From assembly GCF_003347595.2 (NCBI RefSeq), contig NZ_QCZK02000055.1, forward strand, positions 186,001-250,000: 64,000 nt of DNA. The letters are read 5' to 3'. This DNA comes from Botryobacter ruber. GTDB taxonomy: Bacteria; Bacteroidota; Bacteroidia; Cytophagales; Hymenobacteraceae. This document shows, one piece after another, positions 24,605 through 32,789 of the stretch; within the stretch, counting starts at the first letter, position 1, and each line of letters opens with the position of its first letter. The position numbers and the translations under genes are program-made. The notes under the pieces are model-generated. The model made no database searches and was not told the origin of the DNA. It saw nothing but the letters and a program-made list of their open reading frames with translations.

Positions 24605-25735
24605 GTGCAATTCTCGCAGATAACAGGTCATCAGGAAACGAAGAAGCTTCTGGTAAGCTCGGTACAGCAGAACCATGTGGCGCACGCGCAGCTTTTTCTG
24701 GGGCAGGAGGGGAGCGCGAACCTGGCGCTGGCGCTGGCCTATGCCACGTACATCAACTGCGAAAACAAACTGCCCGACGATTCATGTGGAACCTGCGGCA
24801 GCTGTACCAAAATGAACAAGCTGGTGCACCCGGACTTCAACTTCGTGATGCCGGTTACCAGCACCAAAAACGTGACGGGCAAAGATGTGCTGAGCCAGAA
24901 GTTTTTGGCGGAGTGGCGGGAGTTTGTGCTGGCAAGTCCGTACCAGGGGTTGAACGAGTGGATGCAGTTTATCGGGGCCGAAAACAAGCAGGGCAACATT
25001 TCCAGGGAGGAGAGCCGGCAGTTGGTAAGGCTGGTATCGCTGAAGGCCTTTGAAGGCGATTACAAGATCGTGCTCATCTGGCTGCCCGAGCTCATGCACA
25101 CCACTGCTGCCAATGCGCTGCTCAAGCTGCTCGAAGAGCCGCCTGCCAAAACGCTTTTCCTGCTGGTGTCGCAGTCGGCGGAGAAGCTGCTGGCCACCAT
25201 CACCTCCCGCACGCAGATTGTGCAGGTGCGCAACTTCACCGATGACGAGGTAAAAGCCTGGCTGCAGGAAAATTACCAGACCAATGAGCAGGCGGCCTAC
25301 CAGGTAGCCCAGTTGGCAGAAGGCAGCCTGAATGCAGCCACCAAACTGGTTACCGAAGTCAGCAGCGACTATTTTGTGTTCTTCCAGGACTGGATGCGCC
25401 ACTGTTATTCCTATAAGTTTGCAGAGGTAGTGGATATGAGCGAGGAATTCCAGAAGCTGGGCCGCGAAAACCAGAAGAACTTCCTGCTCTACGCCCTCAA
25501 CCTGTTCCGGAAAGTTACGCTTTATGGCGTAGATGCGTCGCTGGTGCCGTTTATGCCACCTGCCGAACAGAACTTTATACAGAATTTCTCGAAAGTAATT
25601 ACGCAGCAAAACGCAGGGCAACTGGCCGAAGAACTGAACGAAGCACACTACCACATCGAGCGCAACGCCAATCCTAAAATGGTGTTCGTCGACAGCTCCA
25701 TCAGCATTGCCGGCTACCTGCGCCACAACAGATAA
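24605..25735 (+). CDS. holB: DNA polymerase III subunit delta'
   Basis: The delta' subunit is a structural part of the clamp loader that opens the beta sliding clamp. The 376-residue product has an AAA+ fold with a degenerate P-loop (LFLGQEGSANLALALA, no Lys), a zinc-type cysteine cluster CENKLPDDSCGTCGSC, LLKLLEEPPAKTLFLLVS, and the SRTQIV sensor/SRC-like motif. The start is GTG at 24605, immediately after a duplicated R5 repeat, with MQFSQITGHQETKK fitting the family. hemC begins six bases after the stop. Confidence 0.9.
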   Translation: MQFSQITGHQETKKLLVSSVQQNHVAHAQLFLGQEGSANLALALAYATYINCENKLPDDSCGTCGSCTKMNKLVHPDFNFVMPVTSTKNVTGKDVLSQKFLAEWREFVLASPYQGLNEWMQFIGAENKQGNISREESRQLVRLVSLKAFEGDYKIVLIWLPELMHTTAANALLKLLEEPPAKTLFLLVSQSAEKLLATITSRTQIVQVRNFTDDEVKAWLQENYQTNEQAAYQVAQLAEGSLNAATKLVTEVSSDYFVFFQDWMRHCYSYKFAEVVDMSEEFQKLGRENQKNFLLYALNLFRKVTLYGVDASLVPFMPPAEQNFIQNFSKVITQQNAGQLAEELNEAHYHIERNANPKMVFVDSSISIAGYLRHNR

Positions 25736-25741
25736 GAATTT

Positions 25742-26692
25742 ATGCAGACGGATACTCCAAAACTAATACGCATCGGCACCCGCGGCAGCAAACTGGCCCT
25801 CTGGCAGGCAAATGCCGTCGCCGATAAACTCACAGCTTCCGGTTTCGCCACCGAAATCGTGATCATCAGCACCAAAGGCGACCAGGTGCTCGACCGCTCC
25901 CTCGACAAGATAGGAGCCAAGGGGGTGTTTACCGAAGAACTGGAAGTGAGCCTGCGTACAGGGGCTACCGAAATTGCCGTACACAGCGCCAAGGATGTGC
26001 AGTCTACCATCCCCGACGACCTGGAGCTGCTGGCGTTTATGGAGCGGGAGCAAGTAATAGATGTGCTGCTGTCGTTCAACCCCGGTTTCAAACTCACCCC
26101 GGAAACAGCTGCTGTTATCGGCACTTCCTCCACCCGCCGCAAAGCGCTGCTTAAAAAGTATTACCCTAATGTAACGACCGAAGAGTGCCGCGGCAACCTG
26201 CAGACGCGCCTGCAAAAGCTGGAGAACGGGCAGTACGACGCCATCATGCTCGCCTTCGCCGGCGTTACCCGCATGGGCTACGACAACCTGATTGTGCACA
26301 GGTTTCCGGAAAACCAGTTCATACCAGCTGCCGGACAAGGAAGTGTGGCGATAGAATGCGCGAAAACCCTGGATGCGGAACTAAAGCAGCAACTGAAAGA
26401 AGCCCTCGACCACACCGATACCCACACCTGTTTGCTGGCAGAGCGTGCTTTTTTAAGAACCATGGAAGGCGGCTGCAGTATCCCGTCTTTTGCACTAGCC
26501 ACCATAGCCACTGCTGGCGTGCAGATAGAAGGCGGCATCGTGAGCCTGGACGGACAAACGCTGCTGCAGGAATCCAGAACAGCACCGGCAGCCGAAGCAG
26601 CACAGCTGGGCGTGCAACTGGCGCAGTCTATCCTGGCAAAAGGCGGCGCTGAGATTTTGAAAGACATTCGCAGCAGCAGGGGAGAAGCGTAG
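25742..26692 (+). CDS. hemC: hydroxymethylbilane synthase
   Basis: HemC joins four porphobilinogens into hydroxymethylbilane in heme synthesis. The 316-residue enzyme shows IRIGTRGSKLALWQA, STKGD, GVFTEELE, AVHSAKD, GTSSTRRKALL, RGNLQTRLQKL, and EGGCSIPSFALA, where Cys is the dipyrromethane cofactor anchor near residue 246. Right after this Cys the DNA at 26487-26519 matches the R1 repeat in frame (SFALATIATAG). It follows holB by six bases. Its stop lies in the loop of the terminator. Confidence 0.95.
   Translation: MQTDTPKLIRIGTRGSKLALWQANAVADKLTASGFATEIVIISTKGDQVLDRSLDKIGAKGVFTEELEVSLRTGATEIAVHSAKDVQSTIPDDLELLAFMEREQVIDVLLSFNPGFKLTPETAAVIGTSSTRRKALLKKYYPNVTTEECRGNLQTRLQKLENGQYDAIMLAFAGVTRMGYDNLIVHRFPENQFIPAAGQGSVAIECAKTLDAELKQQLKEALDHTDTHTCLLAERAFLRTMEGGCSIPSFALATIATAGVQIEGGIVSLDGQTLLQESRTAPAAEAAQLGVQLAQSILAKGGAEILKDIRSSRGEA
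26487..26519 (+). repeat. R1-like sequence inside hemC
   Basis: TTTTGCACTAGCCACCATAG then CCACTGCTGGC matches the R1 consensus at most positions, in the coding sense and in the same frame (x-A-T-x-A-x-A) as three other in-gene copies. The region aligns without length change to other HemC proteins from memory, so chance similarity is possible. Confidence 0.4.
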
Positions 26693-26707
26693 GCTTCTCC
26701 TTTTTTT
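26681..26707 (+). terminator. terminator of hemC
   Basis: GGAGAAGC and GCTTCTCC flank a four-base loop that contains the stop codon's first bases, followed by seven T. Confidence 0.85.
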
Positions 26708-28121
26708 ATCTCTTCAGTACCTTGTGTGTCTGCACTTTCTGCTCCTGTGTTACGCGGATAAAATACAGACCTGCCGGGTGATGACCTAAATCAAGCGTTA
26801 TTTTCTCCTGCTCCCGGAACTCATGTTTCAGGAGTAACCTGCCTTGTGCATCCAGCAGAGCTACTGAAATAGTTTTACCGGTAACAGCGTGTGGGGTGAT
26901 GTAAACGGTGTGCTGCGTGGGGTTGGGGTAAAGAACCGCTATATCGGTCTTTTCCCGTGGAACAGCTGTAGGCGATGTTACGGTTACATAGTCGCCGTAC
27001 CGGATGGTGCGCCTGCCGGCATAGGTGTCGTTTCGCAAGGTAAGGCCCATTTCCGAGCGTAATGTGCCATCCATATTATAGAAAAGGGAATCGGTTTGCT
27101 CCAGCACCGTAAAATTTCGCTCATCTTTCAGGTAAGAATAATACGGTTGCCCCGATGCATTAAAGCCTTGCCGTTGCGTGAGCTGCGGTTTCCAGGTGCC
27201 GTCCGATAATTTAGTTTCTTCGGTATAAACGCTTGTCTGGTCCGGTTGGGTGAAATGATGGTACCTGGTAATTTCTGTCCAGGCGTTGTTGCTCCAGACG
27301 TACCTTGTATAAGCTACGTCCGCATGTTCGGAGGCGCTGCCATAAACGAAGTTGGCGTAGCGGCTGGATGGGTTCCAGTTGCCGCCCGATGCCAGGTACT
27401 CCACCCGCTCTGTTACACGCCCGTCCGTGAAAGTGTTTACTGTTTTCTTTGTGTCGGACCAGCCGGTTGTTCTGTAAACCTGGTAAATTTCTTCATGAAA
27501 CTGGCCGTTGGTGAGGCCTGTGCGGATGTGCTTTTCGCCCATGGAAGGTTCCCAGGCATTGTTTCGCCACACGTGGAAAAGCCATTCGGTTACTTCTCCG
27601 TTGCTGTCTTTCCGGGTGGTGGTGAGGGTGAAATTGGTCCAGGGGCCTGTCGAGAAGTTGCTGGTTTGTTCTATGACAGAGTCCGGGGCGCTGCCATTGC
27701 TGTATTTGTAATGGTACTTTTTGGTTTCAATCCATTTGTCTTCGCGCCAGGCCGAATAGGTTGCCTGCTCCAGTCTGTTGTCGGTGCCGAATTGCCGGAG
27801 CATACGCTCAAACGGTAAAAAGCTTTTTGTAGCCGTCTGGTAAATGTACAGGATATAGGAAATCTCGTTGCCGGAAGCGTCGTACTCGTAGCGGGCGCTG
27901 TCGGTGGAGCCATAGAAGTTGGTGGTTGTCTGGTCGGAGGTCCATTCTTCCCTGAATTTATAGCCCGGCTTTTGAACAGGAGCAGCAGAGGCTGTGGTGG
28001 CAGGTGCAGAAAAGAAAAACGGGCCAACAGGCGACTTTGGCGTTAAAACAGGACTGCTTTGCGCAAGCGCAGCAGCACTACAAGCCAGTAAGAACAGGCT
28101 CAGCAGCAACAGTCGGTTCAT
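26706..28121 (-). CDS. T9SS type A sorting domain-containing secreted protein
   Basis: This 471-residue protein is probably exported by Sec and then moved over the outer membrane by the type IX system. It has a signal peptide (MNRLLLLSLFLLACSAAALA), a Pro/Ala/Thr linker, a central region of repeated YxY and Trp-rich strands (residues about 55-390, WTNFTLTTTRKDSNGEV and similar, resembling YD/RHS-like short repeats), and a C-terminal sorting domain (LYPNPTQHTVYI ... PAGLYFIRV ... KVLKR). The linker is encoded by an R1 repeat. Function of the central part is unknown. Confidence 0.85.
   Translation of the reverse strand: MNRLLLLSLFLLACSAAALAQSSPVLTPKSPVGPFFFSAPATTASAAPVQKPGYKFREEWTSDQTTTNFYGSTDSARYEYDASGNEISYILYIYQTATKSFLPFERMLRQFGTDNRLEQATYSAWREDKWIETKKYHYKYSNGSAPDSVIEQTSNFSTGPWTNFTLTTTRKDSNGEVTEWLFHVWRNNAWEPSMGEKHIRTGLTNGQFHEEIYQVYRTTGWSDTKKTVNTFTDGRVTERVEYLASGGNWNPSSRYANFVYGSASEHADVAYTRYVWSNNAWTEITRYHHFTQPDQTSVYTEETKLSDGTWKPQLTQRQGFNASGQPYYSYLKDERNFTVLEQTDSLFYNMDGTLRSEMGLTLRNDTYAGRRTIRYGDYVTVTSPTAVPREKTDIAVLYPNPTQHTVYITPHAVTGKTISVALLDAQGRLLLKHEFREQEKITLDLGHHPAGLYFIRVTQEQKVQTHKVLKR
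27979..28014 (-). repeat. R1 dispersed repeat inside the T9SS gene
   Basis: In the coding sense it contains the exact core CTGCCACCACAGCCTCTGCT and encodes SAPATTASAAP just after the signal peptide. Confidence 0.8.
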
Positions 28122-28173
28122 ACAAAAGAGGTAAGCAGAAATCTGGAAATGAACTATCGGGTAATCTGGTCTG

Positions 28174-28181
28174 CAAAGATA
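28174..28181 (-). promoter_or_regulatory. -7 box of the T9SS gene
   Basis: TATCTTTG on the minus strand, 53 bases before the ATG at 28121. Confidence 0.65.
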
Positions 28182-28289
28182 CGGGAAAGACAGGTGCTTT
28201 CCGCGTAAAAAATTTGTTTAAACTTGGATAAAAGCCAAAAAAGCGGAAACTTAGCCTATTATTGCCGCAACGTAACATACACTGACTCT

Positions 28290-28925
28290 ATGAAATTAAC
28301 GTATCTGCTGCTCTTGTTCCTGCTGGCTGGCAGCGCCTGCTCCGTACTTTCACCTAATAAAAGCAGTGGAAAGGACGAACTTATTACCATCTCCACACCA
28401 CAGGGCGACATAAAAATGGTGTTGTTCGACGATACGCCGCAACACAAAGAGAACTTCCTGAAGCTGGCCCGCGAAGGCTTTTACAACGGCACCACTTTTC
28501 ACCGTGTCATTCCCGGCTTTATGATCCAGGGCGGCGATCCGAACACCAAAGACAACGACCCCAACAACGACGGCACCGGCAATCCGGGCTACACCGTTCC
28601 TGCCGAAATCAAACCAAACCACACGCATGTGCATGGTGCCGTGGCAGCTGCCCGCATGGGTGATCAGGTAAACCCGTCGCGCGCCTCCAGCGGATCGCAG
28701 TTTTACATTGTCGAGAACATGAACGGCACACCGCAGCTGGACGGCGCCTACACCGTATTCGGGCAGGTAGTGGAAGGGCTGGATGTGGTAAGCAAAATTG
28801 CTGGTCAGTCTACTGGTGCCCGTAACCGTCCGCGTACCGATATTCCCATGACGGTGAAAGTGGAGACGATGAAAAAGAAAAAGATTGCTGATAAATACAA
28901 CTATACCTACCCAGGCGAATCATGA
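28290..28925 (+). CDS. cyclophilin-type peptidyl-prolyl isomerase lipoprotein
   Basis: This periplasmic or outer-membrane-anchored foldase (211 aa) isomerises peptidyl-proline bonds. The ATG at 28290 starts a lipoprotein signal peptide with the lipobox LAGSAC. The cyclophilin domain follows with TPQGDIKMVLFDDTPQHKEN, the catalytic FHRVIPGFMIQGGDP, SSGSQFYIVEN and YTVFGQVVEGLDVV. The upstream in-frame extension to 28224 would mask the lipoprotein signal and is rejected. Its stop overlaps the start of the RmlD-like gene by four bases (ATGA). Confidence 0.92.
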   Translation: MKLTYLLLLFLLAGSACSVLSPNKSSGKDELITISTPQGDIKMVLFDDTPQHKENFLKLAREGFYNGTTFHRVIPGFMIQGGDPNTKDNDPNNDGTGNPGYTVPAEIKPNHTHVHGAVAAARMGDQVNPSRASSGSQFYIVENMNGTPQLDGAYTVFGQVVEGLDVVSKIAGQSTGARNRPRTDIPMTVKVETMKKKKIADKYNYTYPGES

Positions 28926-29839
28926 AAAAAAAGATACTGATAACGGGCTCCAACGGACTGCTGGGCCAGAAGCTGGCAGAGCTGCTGCTGCCCCGCACCG
29001 ACATAGAACTGCTGGCCACCAGCCGCGGCGAAAACAAACTCAAAGACCTTTATTCCAACCTGCCTTTTGCCGCCATGGACGTAACCGACCCGGAGCAGGT
29101 AGAGCAGGTGGTAAGCCAGCACAAACCCACCCACATCATCCACACCGCCGCCATGACCAACGTGGACCAGTGCGAGTCGGACCGGGAGATGGCGCTCAAG
29201 CTGAACCGCGATGCCGTGCAATACCTCGTGGATGCCTGCGAAAAACACAACGTACACCTGGTGCATCTTTCCACCGACTTTATTTTTGACGGTGAGGCAG
29301 GTCCCTATAAAGAAGATGCAGCGGCAAACCCGATCAGTTTTTATGGCGAAACCAAGCTGATGGCCGAGGAGATTGTGAAGAAAGCCAACTGCAAATGGGC
29401 TATCCTACGCACAGTATTGGTGTATGGGGTGGTGCATGAGTACGGCAGAACGAACATCGTGCTGTGGGTGCGCGACAGCCTGCGGTCCGGCAAACAAATT
29501 AAAGTAGTAACCGACCAGTTCCGGACTCCGACGCTGGCCGAGGACCTGGCCATGGGCTGCTGGCTGGCTGTTCAACACGACGCAGAAGGCATCTACAACA
29601 TCTCCGGAAAAGAAATGCTGACGCCCTACGACATGGCCCTGATGGTGGCAGATTATTTTGATTTAGACAAGTCGCTGATAGAGAAGGCGGATGCTTCTAC
29701 TTTCTCACAACCGGCAAAGCGTCCGCCGCGCACCGGTTTCGATATTACCAAAGCCGAGACCGAACTCGGGTACAAACCGCACTCTTTCCAGGAAGGTATA
29801 GGTATGGTGGCCGCACAAGCCGATAAATTAGCAAGGTAG
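28922..29839 (+). CDS. RmlD-like NAD(P)-dependent sugar reductase (extended SDR)
   Basis: This 305-residue SDR resembles dTDP-4-dehydrorhamnose reductase. It has the nucleotide-binding ITGSNGLLGQKLAELL, HTAAMTNVDQCE, LSTDFIFDGEAGPYKE and the catalytic FYGETKLMAEE (Tyr and Lys). RmlA, B and C partners are absent here, so a true role in dTDP-rhamnose synthesis is not shown; related proteins are often annotated simply as SDR or NAD(P)-dependent oxidoreductases. It is translationally coupled to the cyclophilin gene. Confidence 0.82.
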   Translation: MKKKILITGSNGLLGQKLAELLLPRTDIELLATSRGENKLKDLYSNLPFAAMDVTDPEQVEQVVSQHKPTHIIHTAAMTNVDQCESDREMALKLNRDAVQYLVDACEKHNVHLVHLSTDFIFDGEAGPYKEDAAANPISFYGETKLMAEEIVKKANCKWAILRTVLVYGVVHEYGRTNIVLWVRDSLRSGKQIKVVTDQFRTPTLAEDLAMGCWLAVQHDAEGIYNISGKEMLTPYDMALMVADYFDLDKSLIEKADASTFSQPAKRPPRTGFDITKAETELGYKPHSFQEGIGMVAAQADKLAR

Positions 29840-29975
29840 CAGGTGGTTCGTTAGAAATTTTATATTAAAAATAGCGAATTTTTGATGAACCAGTCAAATG
29901 CATTGCTTAACTTGAAAGCTTAAAGTTTTGTGGCTCCTATGGCTGCAGATTGATTAAACACCTTCTTTCCTTTCT

Positions 29976-31628
29976 ATGAGTGCTAACAAAGAATCGTGGG
30001 GTTCACGTGTGGGTCTTATTCTGGCCATGGCTGGTAATGCAGTTGGTCTCGGTAACTTTCTCCGCTTCCCGGTGCAGGCTGTGCAGAATGGCGGCGGAGC
30101 CTTTATCATCCCCTACCTGATCTGCTTCCTGGTAATGGGAATTCCGTTGCTCTGGATCGAGTGGTCGATGGGGCGCTTCGGCGGTAAGTACGGCCACCAC
30201 TCCACCCCCTTCATCGTCGATACCATGGGCAAAAGCCGCCTCTGGAAATACATCGGCGTGTTTGGAATCTGGACCAACATTGCGGTAGCCTCTTACTACT
30301 GCTACCTCGAATCCTGGACGCTTTCTTATGTTTTCCATTCCGTAGTAGGTACGTTCAGCGACCTGGACCAGGAGGGGGTGTCGAACTTTTTTAACACCTA
30401 TGTAAGCCTGGGGAAATCGACGTTCGGTATACCCTACGAGCCCATCGTTTTCTTTGTAGGCTGCCTGTTGCTCAATACCTGGATTCTTTCCAAAGGACTG
30501 GCTTCGGGCGTGGAACGTGTGGCGAAAATAGGCATGCCTTTGCTGATCTTTTTTGGTATTTTCCTGGCTTTTAAAGGCGTAACGATAGAAGCAGGCGAAA
30601 ACGGCGCCTCTTTCGACAGTGCTGTCGGCCTGAACTTTCTCTGGACACCGAACTTTGAGGAACTGTGGTCGCCGACGGTGTGGCTGGCGGCTGCCGGTCA
30701 GATCTTTTTCACCTTATCGGTGGGGATGGGTACGGTGCAGTGCTATGCCTCCTATGTCCGCTCCAGGGACGATATTGCCCTCAACGCCATGTCGGCAGGC
30801 TGGATGAACGAGTTTGTGGAAGTAGTGCTGGGTGGCGCCATCCTGATCCCGATTTCCATTGGTTACCTGGGCGTGGACCGGGTGACGGAACTGGTGCAAA
30901 GCGGTGGCCTGGGGCTTGGTTTCCGGACGCTGCCGTACCTGTTTTACCAGTGGGGCGATTTCCTGGGGGCTTTGGCTGGTTTCATGTGGTTTGGCCTGCT
31001 GTTTTTTGCCGGTATTACGTCTTCGCTGGCCATGGGCACACCCTGGATCGGTTTTCTGCAGGATGAGTTTGGCTGGCGGCGCAAATCGGCTGCCTGGTCG
31101 TTCGGGGTGATCGTGCTCGTGCTTGGTATGCCGACGGTGCTGTTCTTTAAGTACGGCGTGTTTGATGAATACGATTACTGGGCAGGTACTGTGTCGCTGG
31201 TGGTGTTTGCGCTGTGTGAGTCTATCCTTTTTGCCTGGGTGTTTGGGATGGGCAATGGCTGGCGCGAAATTACCTCGGGCGCCGATATCAATGTGCCGGG
31301 TTTTTACAGGTTCATCATCAAGTTTATCACGCCGCTGCTGCTGATCTGGGTATTCCTGGGGTCGCTGTTTACGCCTCTGAACAACGACTGGGGGAAAGCG
31401 TTTGCCGGAAACTGGGTGCTGGACAATGGCTCCATCATTAAAAAGATCATGAACAGCGGCTTAAAGGAACAGTTAGCAGCCGCCACGGACCCTGCCCAGA
31501 TAGAAATGCTGCAGGATACGATGTTCTTCGTAAACGCTTCGCGCATCCTGTTGCTGGGCGTGTGGCTTACGCTGGCGCTGCTGGTATACATTGCGTATAA
31601 AAAAAGAGTTAGAGAAGGTAGAATTTAG
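29976..31628 (+). CDS. NSS (SNF) family sodium-dependent transporter
   Basis: This inner-membrane sodium symporter (550 aa, about 12 TM helices) takes up amino acids or similar solutes. The N-terminal WGSRVGLILAMAGNAVGLGN and FPVQAVQNGGGAFIIPYL form the sodium- and substrate-binding TM1 and following segment of the LeuT-type fold. The substrate is not readable. A 54-residue single-TM gene follows after six bases and resembles the MetS small subunit that accompanies some NSS transporters, so both are probably one transport unit. Confidence 0.9.
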   Translation: MSANKESWGSRVGLILAMAGNAVGLGNFLRFPVQAVQNGGGAFIIPYLICFLVMGIPLLWIEWSMGRFGGKYGHHSTPFIVDTMGKSRLWKYIGVFGIWTNIAVASYYCYLESWTLSYVFHSVVGTFSDLDQEGVSNFFNTYVSLGKSTFGIPYEPIVFFVGCLLLNTWILSKGLASGVERVAKIGMPLLIFFGIFLAFKGVTIEAGENGASFDSAVGLNFLWTPNFEELWSPTVWLAAAGQIFFTLSVGMGTVQCYASYVRSRDDIALNAMSAGWMNEFVEVVLGGAILIPISIGYLGVDRVTELVQSGGLGLGFRTLPYLFYQWGDFLGALAGFMWFGLLFFAGITSSLAMGTPWIGFLQDEFGWRRKSAAWSFGVIVLVLGMPTVLFFKYGVFDEYDYWAGTVSLVVFALCESILFAWVFGMGNGWREITSGADINVPGFYRFIIKFITPLLLIWVFLGSLFTPLNNDWGKAFAGNWVLDNGSIIKKIMNSGLKEQLAAATDPAQIEMLQDTMFFVNASRILLLGVWLTLALLVYIAYKKRVREGRI

Positions 31629-31634
31629 GAAACT

Positions 31635-31799
31635 ATGAACACAGCTGCGCTTGTTGTCATGCTTACCACGCTCATGCTGGTAACAGGACTCATGTTATAC
31701 TTTTTCTGGAGGGTAATCAGTGCACCCCCCAAGCCGGAACCTGACTCTTTCCTTAACAATGACGAGGAGGACGGGCGGAGGAACCGGAAACCACAGTGA
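31635..31799 (+). CDS. MetS-like small subunit of the NSS transporter (54 aa)
   Basis: The ATG at 31635 opens a 54-residue product with one hydrophobic helix (LVVMLTTLMLVTGLMLYFFW) and a Pro/Asp/Asn/Arg-rich cytoplasmic tail (APPKPEPDSFLNNDEEDG). It lies six bases after the NSS transporter and five before the helix-hairpin-helix gene. The layout and single-TM design match the MetS family, small partners needed for activity of MetP-type NSS transporters; homology is inferred from size, position and topology. Confidence 0.75.
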   Translation: MNTAALVVMLTTLMLVTGLMLYFFWRVISAPPKPEPDSFLNNDEEDGRRNRKPQ

Positions 31800-31804
31800 T
31801 GTAA

Positions 31805-32752
31805 ATGAAAAAAATAAGGCTTTGGATTCGTCGGTACTTTGGCTTCTCGCAAACCGAGGTAAACGGATTTATAGCCCTGATAGGGGTGATGGTGCTGCTG
31901 GCGGTAGCACCATTGCTGTTTGATACCTTCTACAAACCGGCAATTCAAACCGACCAGGCCCGCGACCAACAGCTGCTCGACAGCCTGGTGGCGCAGCTGG
32001 AGGCCAGGCAGCCGGTAAAAAGCAAACAACCGCAATTTAAAGCGCCTTCGGTGCCGCTCCGTCCCTTCGACCCGAACACCCTGACGGCGGAGCAATGGCA
32101 GCAACTTGGTCTGCCGAAGTACCTGGCACAGCGCATCATCAACTACCGCAGCAAAGCCGGCGACTTTACCTACAAAGCACAGCTCGCCAGAATCTACGGA
32201 CTGCCCGATTCTGTTTACCAGCAGCTGTCACCCTACCTGCTGCTGCCTGAGGAGCGGCCCTCCAGGTACGGAAAACGTTCTGCTGCAGCAGCCACCACAC
32301 CCTCTCCACATCAATACGAAAGCAGGCGCTTTGCCAAAGAGAAGTTTGTGCTGGCACCCTTCAACATCAACACCGCTGACACCACGCAACTTAAGCAGAT
32401 CAGGGGCATTGGCAGTAAACTGTCGGCCCGGATTGTGAAGTACCGCGATGGCTTGGGCGGCTTCAATAACATGGCACAGCTGCGGGAGGTGTATGGGCTG
32501 CAGCCGGAGGTGGTGGACAGTCTGCAGAAGTACAGTTATGTGCAGAAGGCCTATGTGCCGCAGCAAATCAACCTGAATACAGCTACTGTGGATGTGTTGC
32601 GTGCTCATCCCTATATTTCTAATAATGTGGCCCGGGTAATTGTAGCCTACCGCGAGCAGCACGGCCCCTACCAGCGCGTAGAGGATGTGCAGCAGGTGAA
32701 ACTGGTAACGCCGGAGCTGTACGAGAAACTGAAGCCGTACCTGGCGCTGTAG
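31805..32752 (+). CDS. helix-hairpin-helix (ComEA-like) membrane-anchored protein
   Basis: This 315-residue protein has a short basic N-terminus, one TM segment (FIALIGVMVLLAVAPLLF, about residues 22-40), a Pro/Gln linker and three helix-hairpin-helix domains, each opening with NxNTAxxxxL-like patterns (FDPNTLTAEQWQQLGLP, FNINTADTTQLKQIRGIGSK, INLNTATVDVLRAHPYIS). It probably binds DNA outside the inner membrane, as ComEA does in DNA uptake. The linker between the first two domains is encoded by an R1-like sequence (SAAAATTPSP). The stop is followed at once by an R5 fragment. Confidence 0.85.
   Translation: MKKIRLWIRRYFGFSQTEVNGFIALIGVMVLLAVAPLLFDTFYKPAIQTDQARDQQLLDSLVAQLEARQPVKSKQPQFKAPSVPLRPFDPNTLTAEQWQQLGLPKYLAQRIINYRSKAGDFTYKAQLARIYGLPDSVYQQLSPYLLLPEERPSRYGKRSAAAATTPSPHQYESRRFAKEKFVLAPFNINTADTTQLKQIRGIGSKLSARIVKYRDGLGGFNNMAQLREVYGLQPEVVDSLQKYSYVQKAYVPQQINLNTATVDVLRAHPYISNNVARVIVAYREQHGPYQRVEDVQQVKLVTPELYEKLKPYLAL
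32278..32308 (+). repeat. R1-like sequence inside the ComEA-like gene
   Basis: TCTGCTGCAGCAGCCACCAC then ACCCTCTCCA; same orientation and frame as the gene, encoding SAAAATTPSP in a linker. Compare the copy at 16100 (minus strand). Confidence 0.5.
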
Positions 32753-32754
32753 GT

Positions 32755-32776
32755 TGGTTATTAGTTATTGGGGAGG
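32755..32776 (-). repeat. R5 fragment after the ComEA-like stop
   Basis: GGTTATTAGTTATTGGGGAG (plus strand) is the complement of the CCTCCCCAATAAC...AATAACC motif seen upstream of holB. Confidence 0.6.
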
Positions 32777-32789
32777 TCAGGATGTTGAA

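Noticed and set aside
28224-28289. Upstream start of the cyclophilin gene
   Set aside because: It would bury the lipoprotein signal and lipobox.
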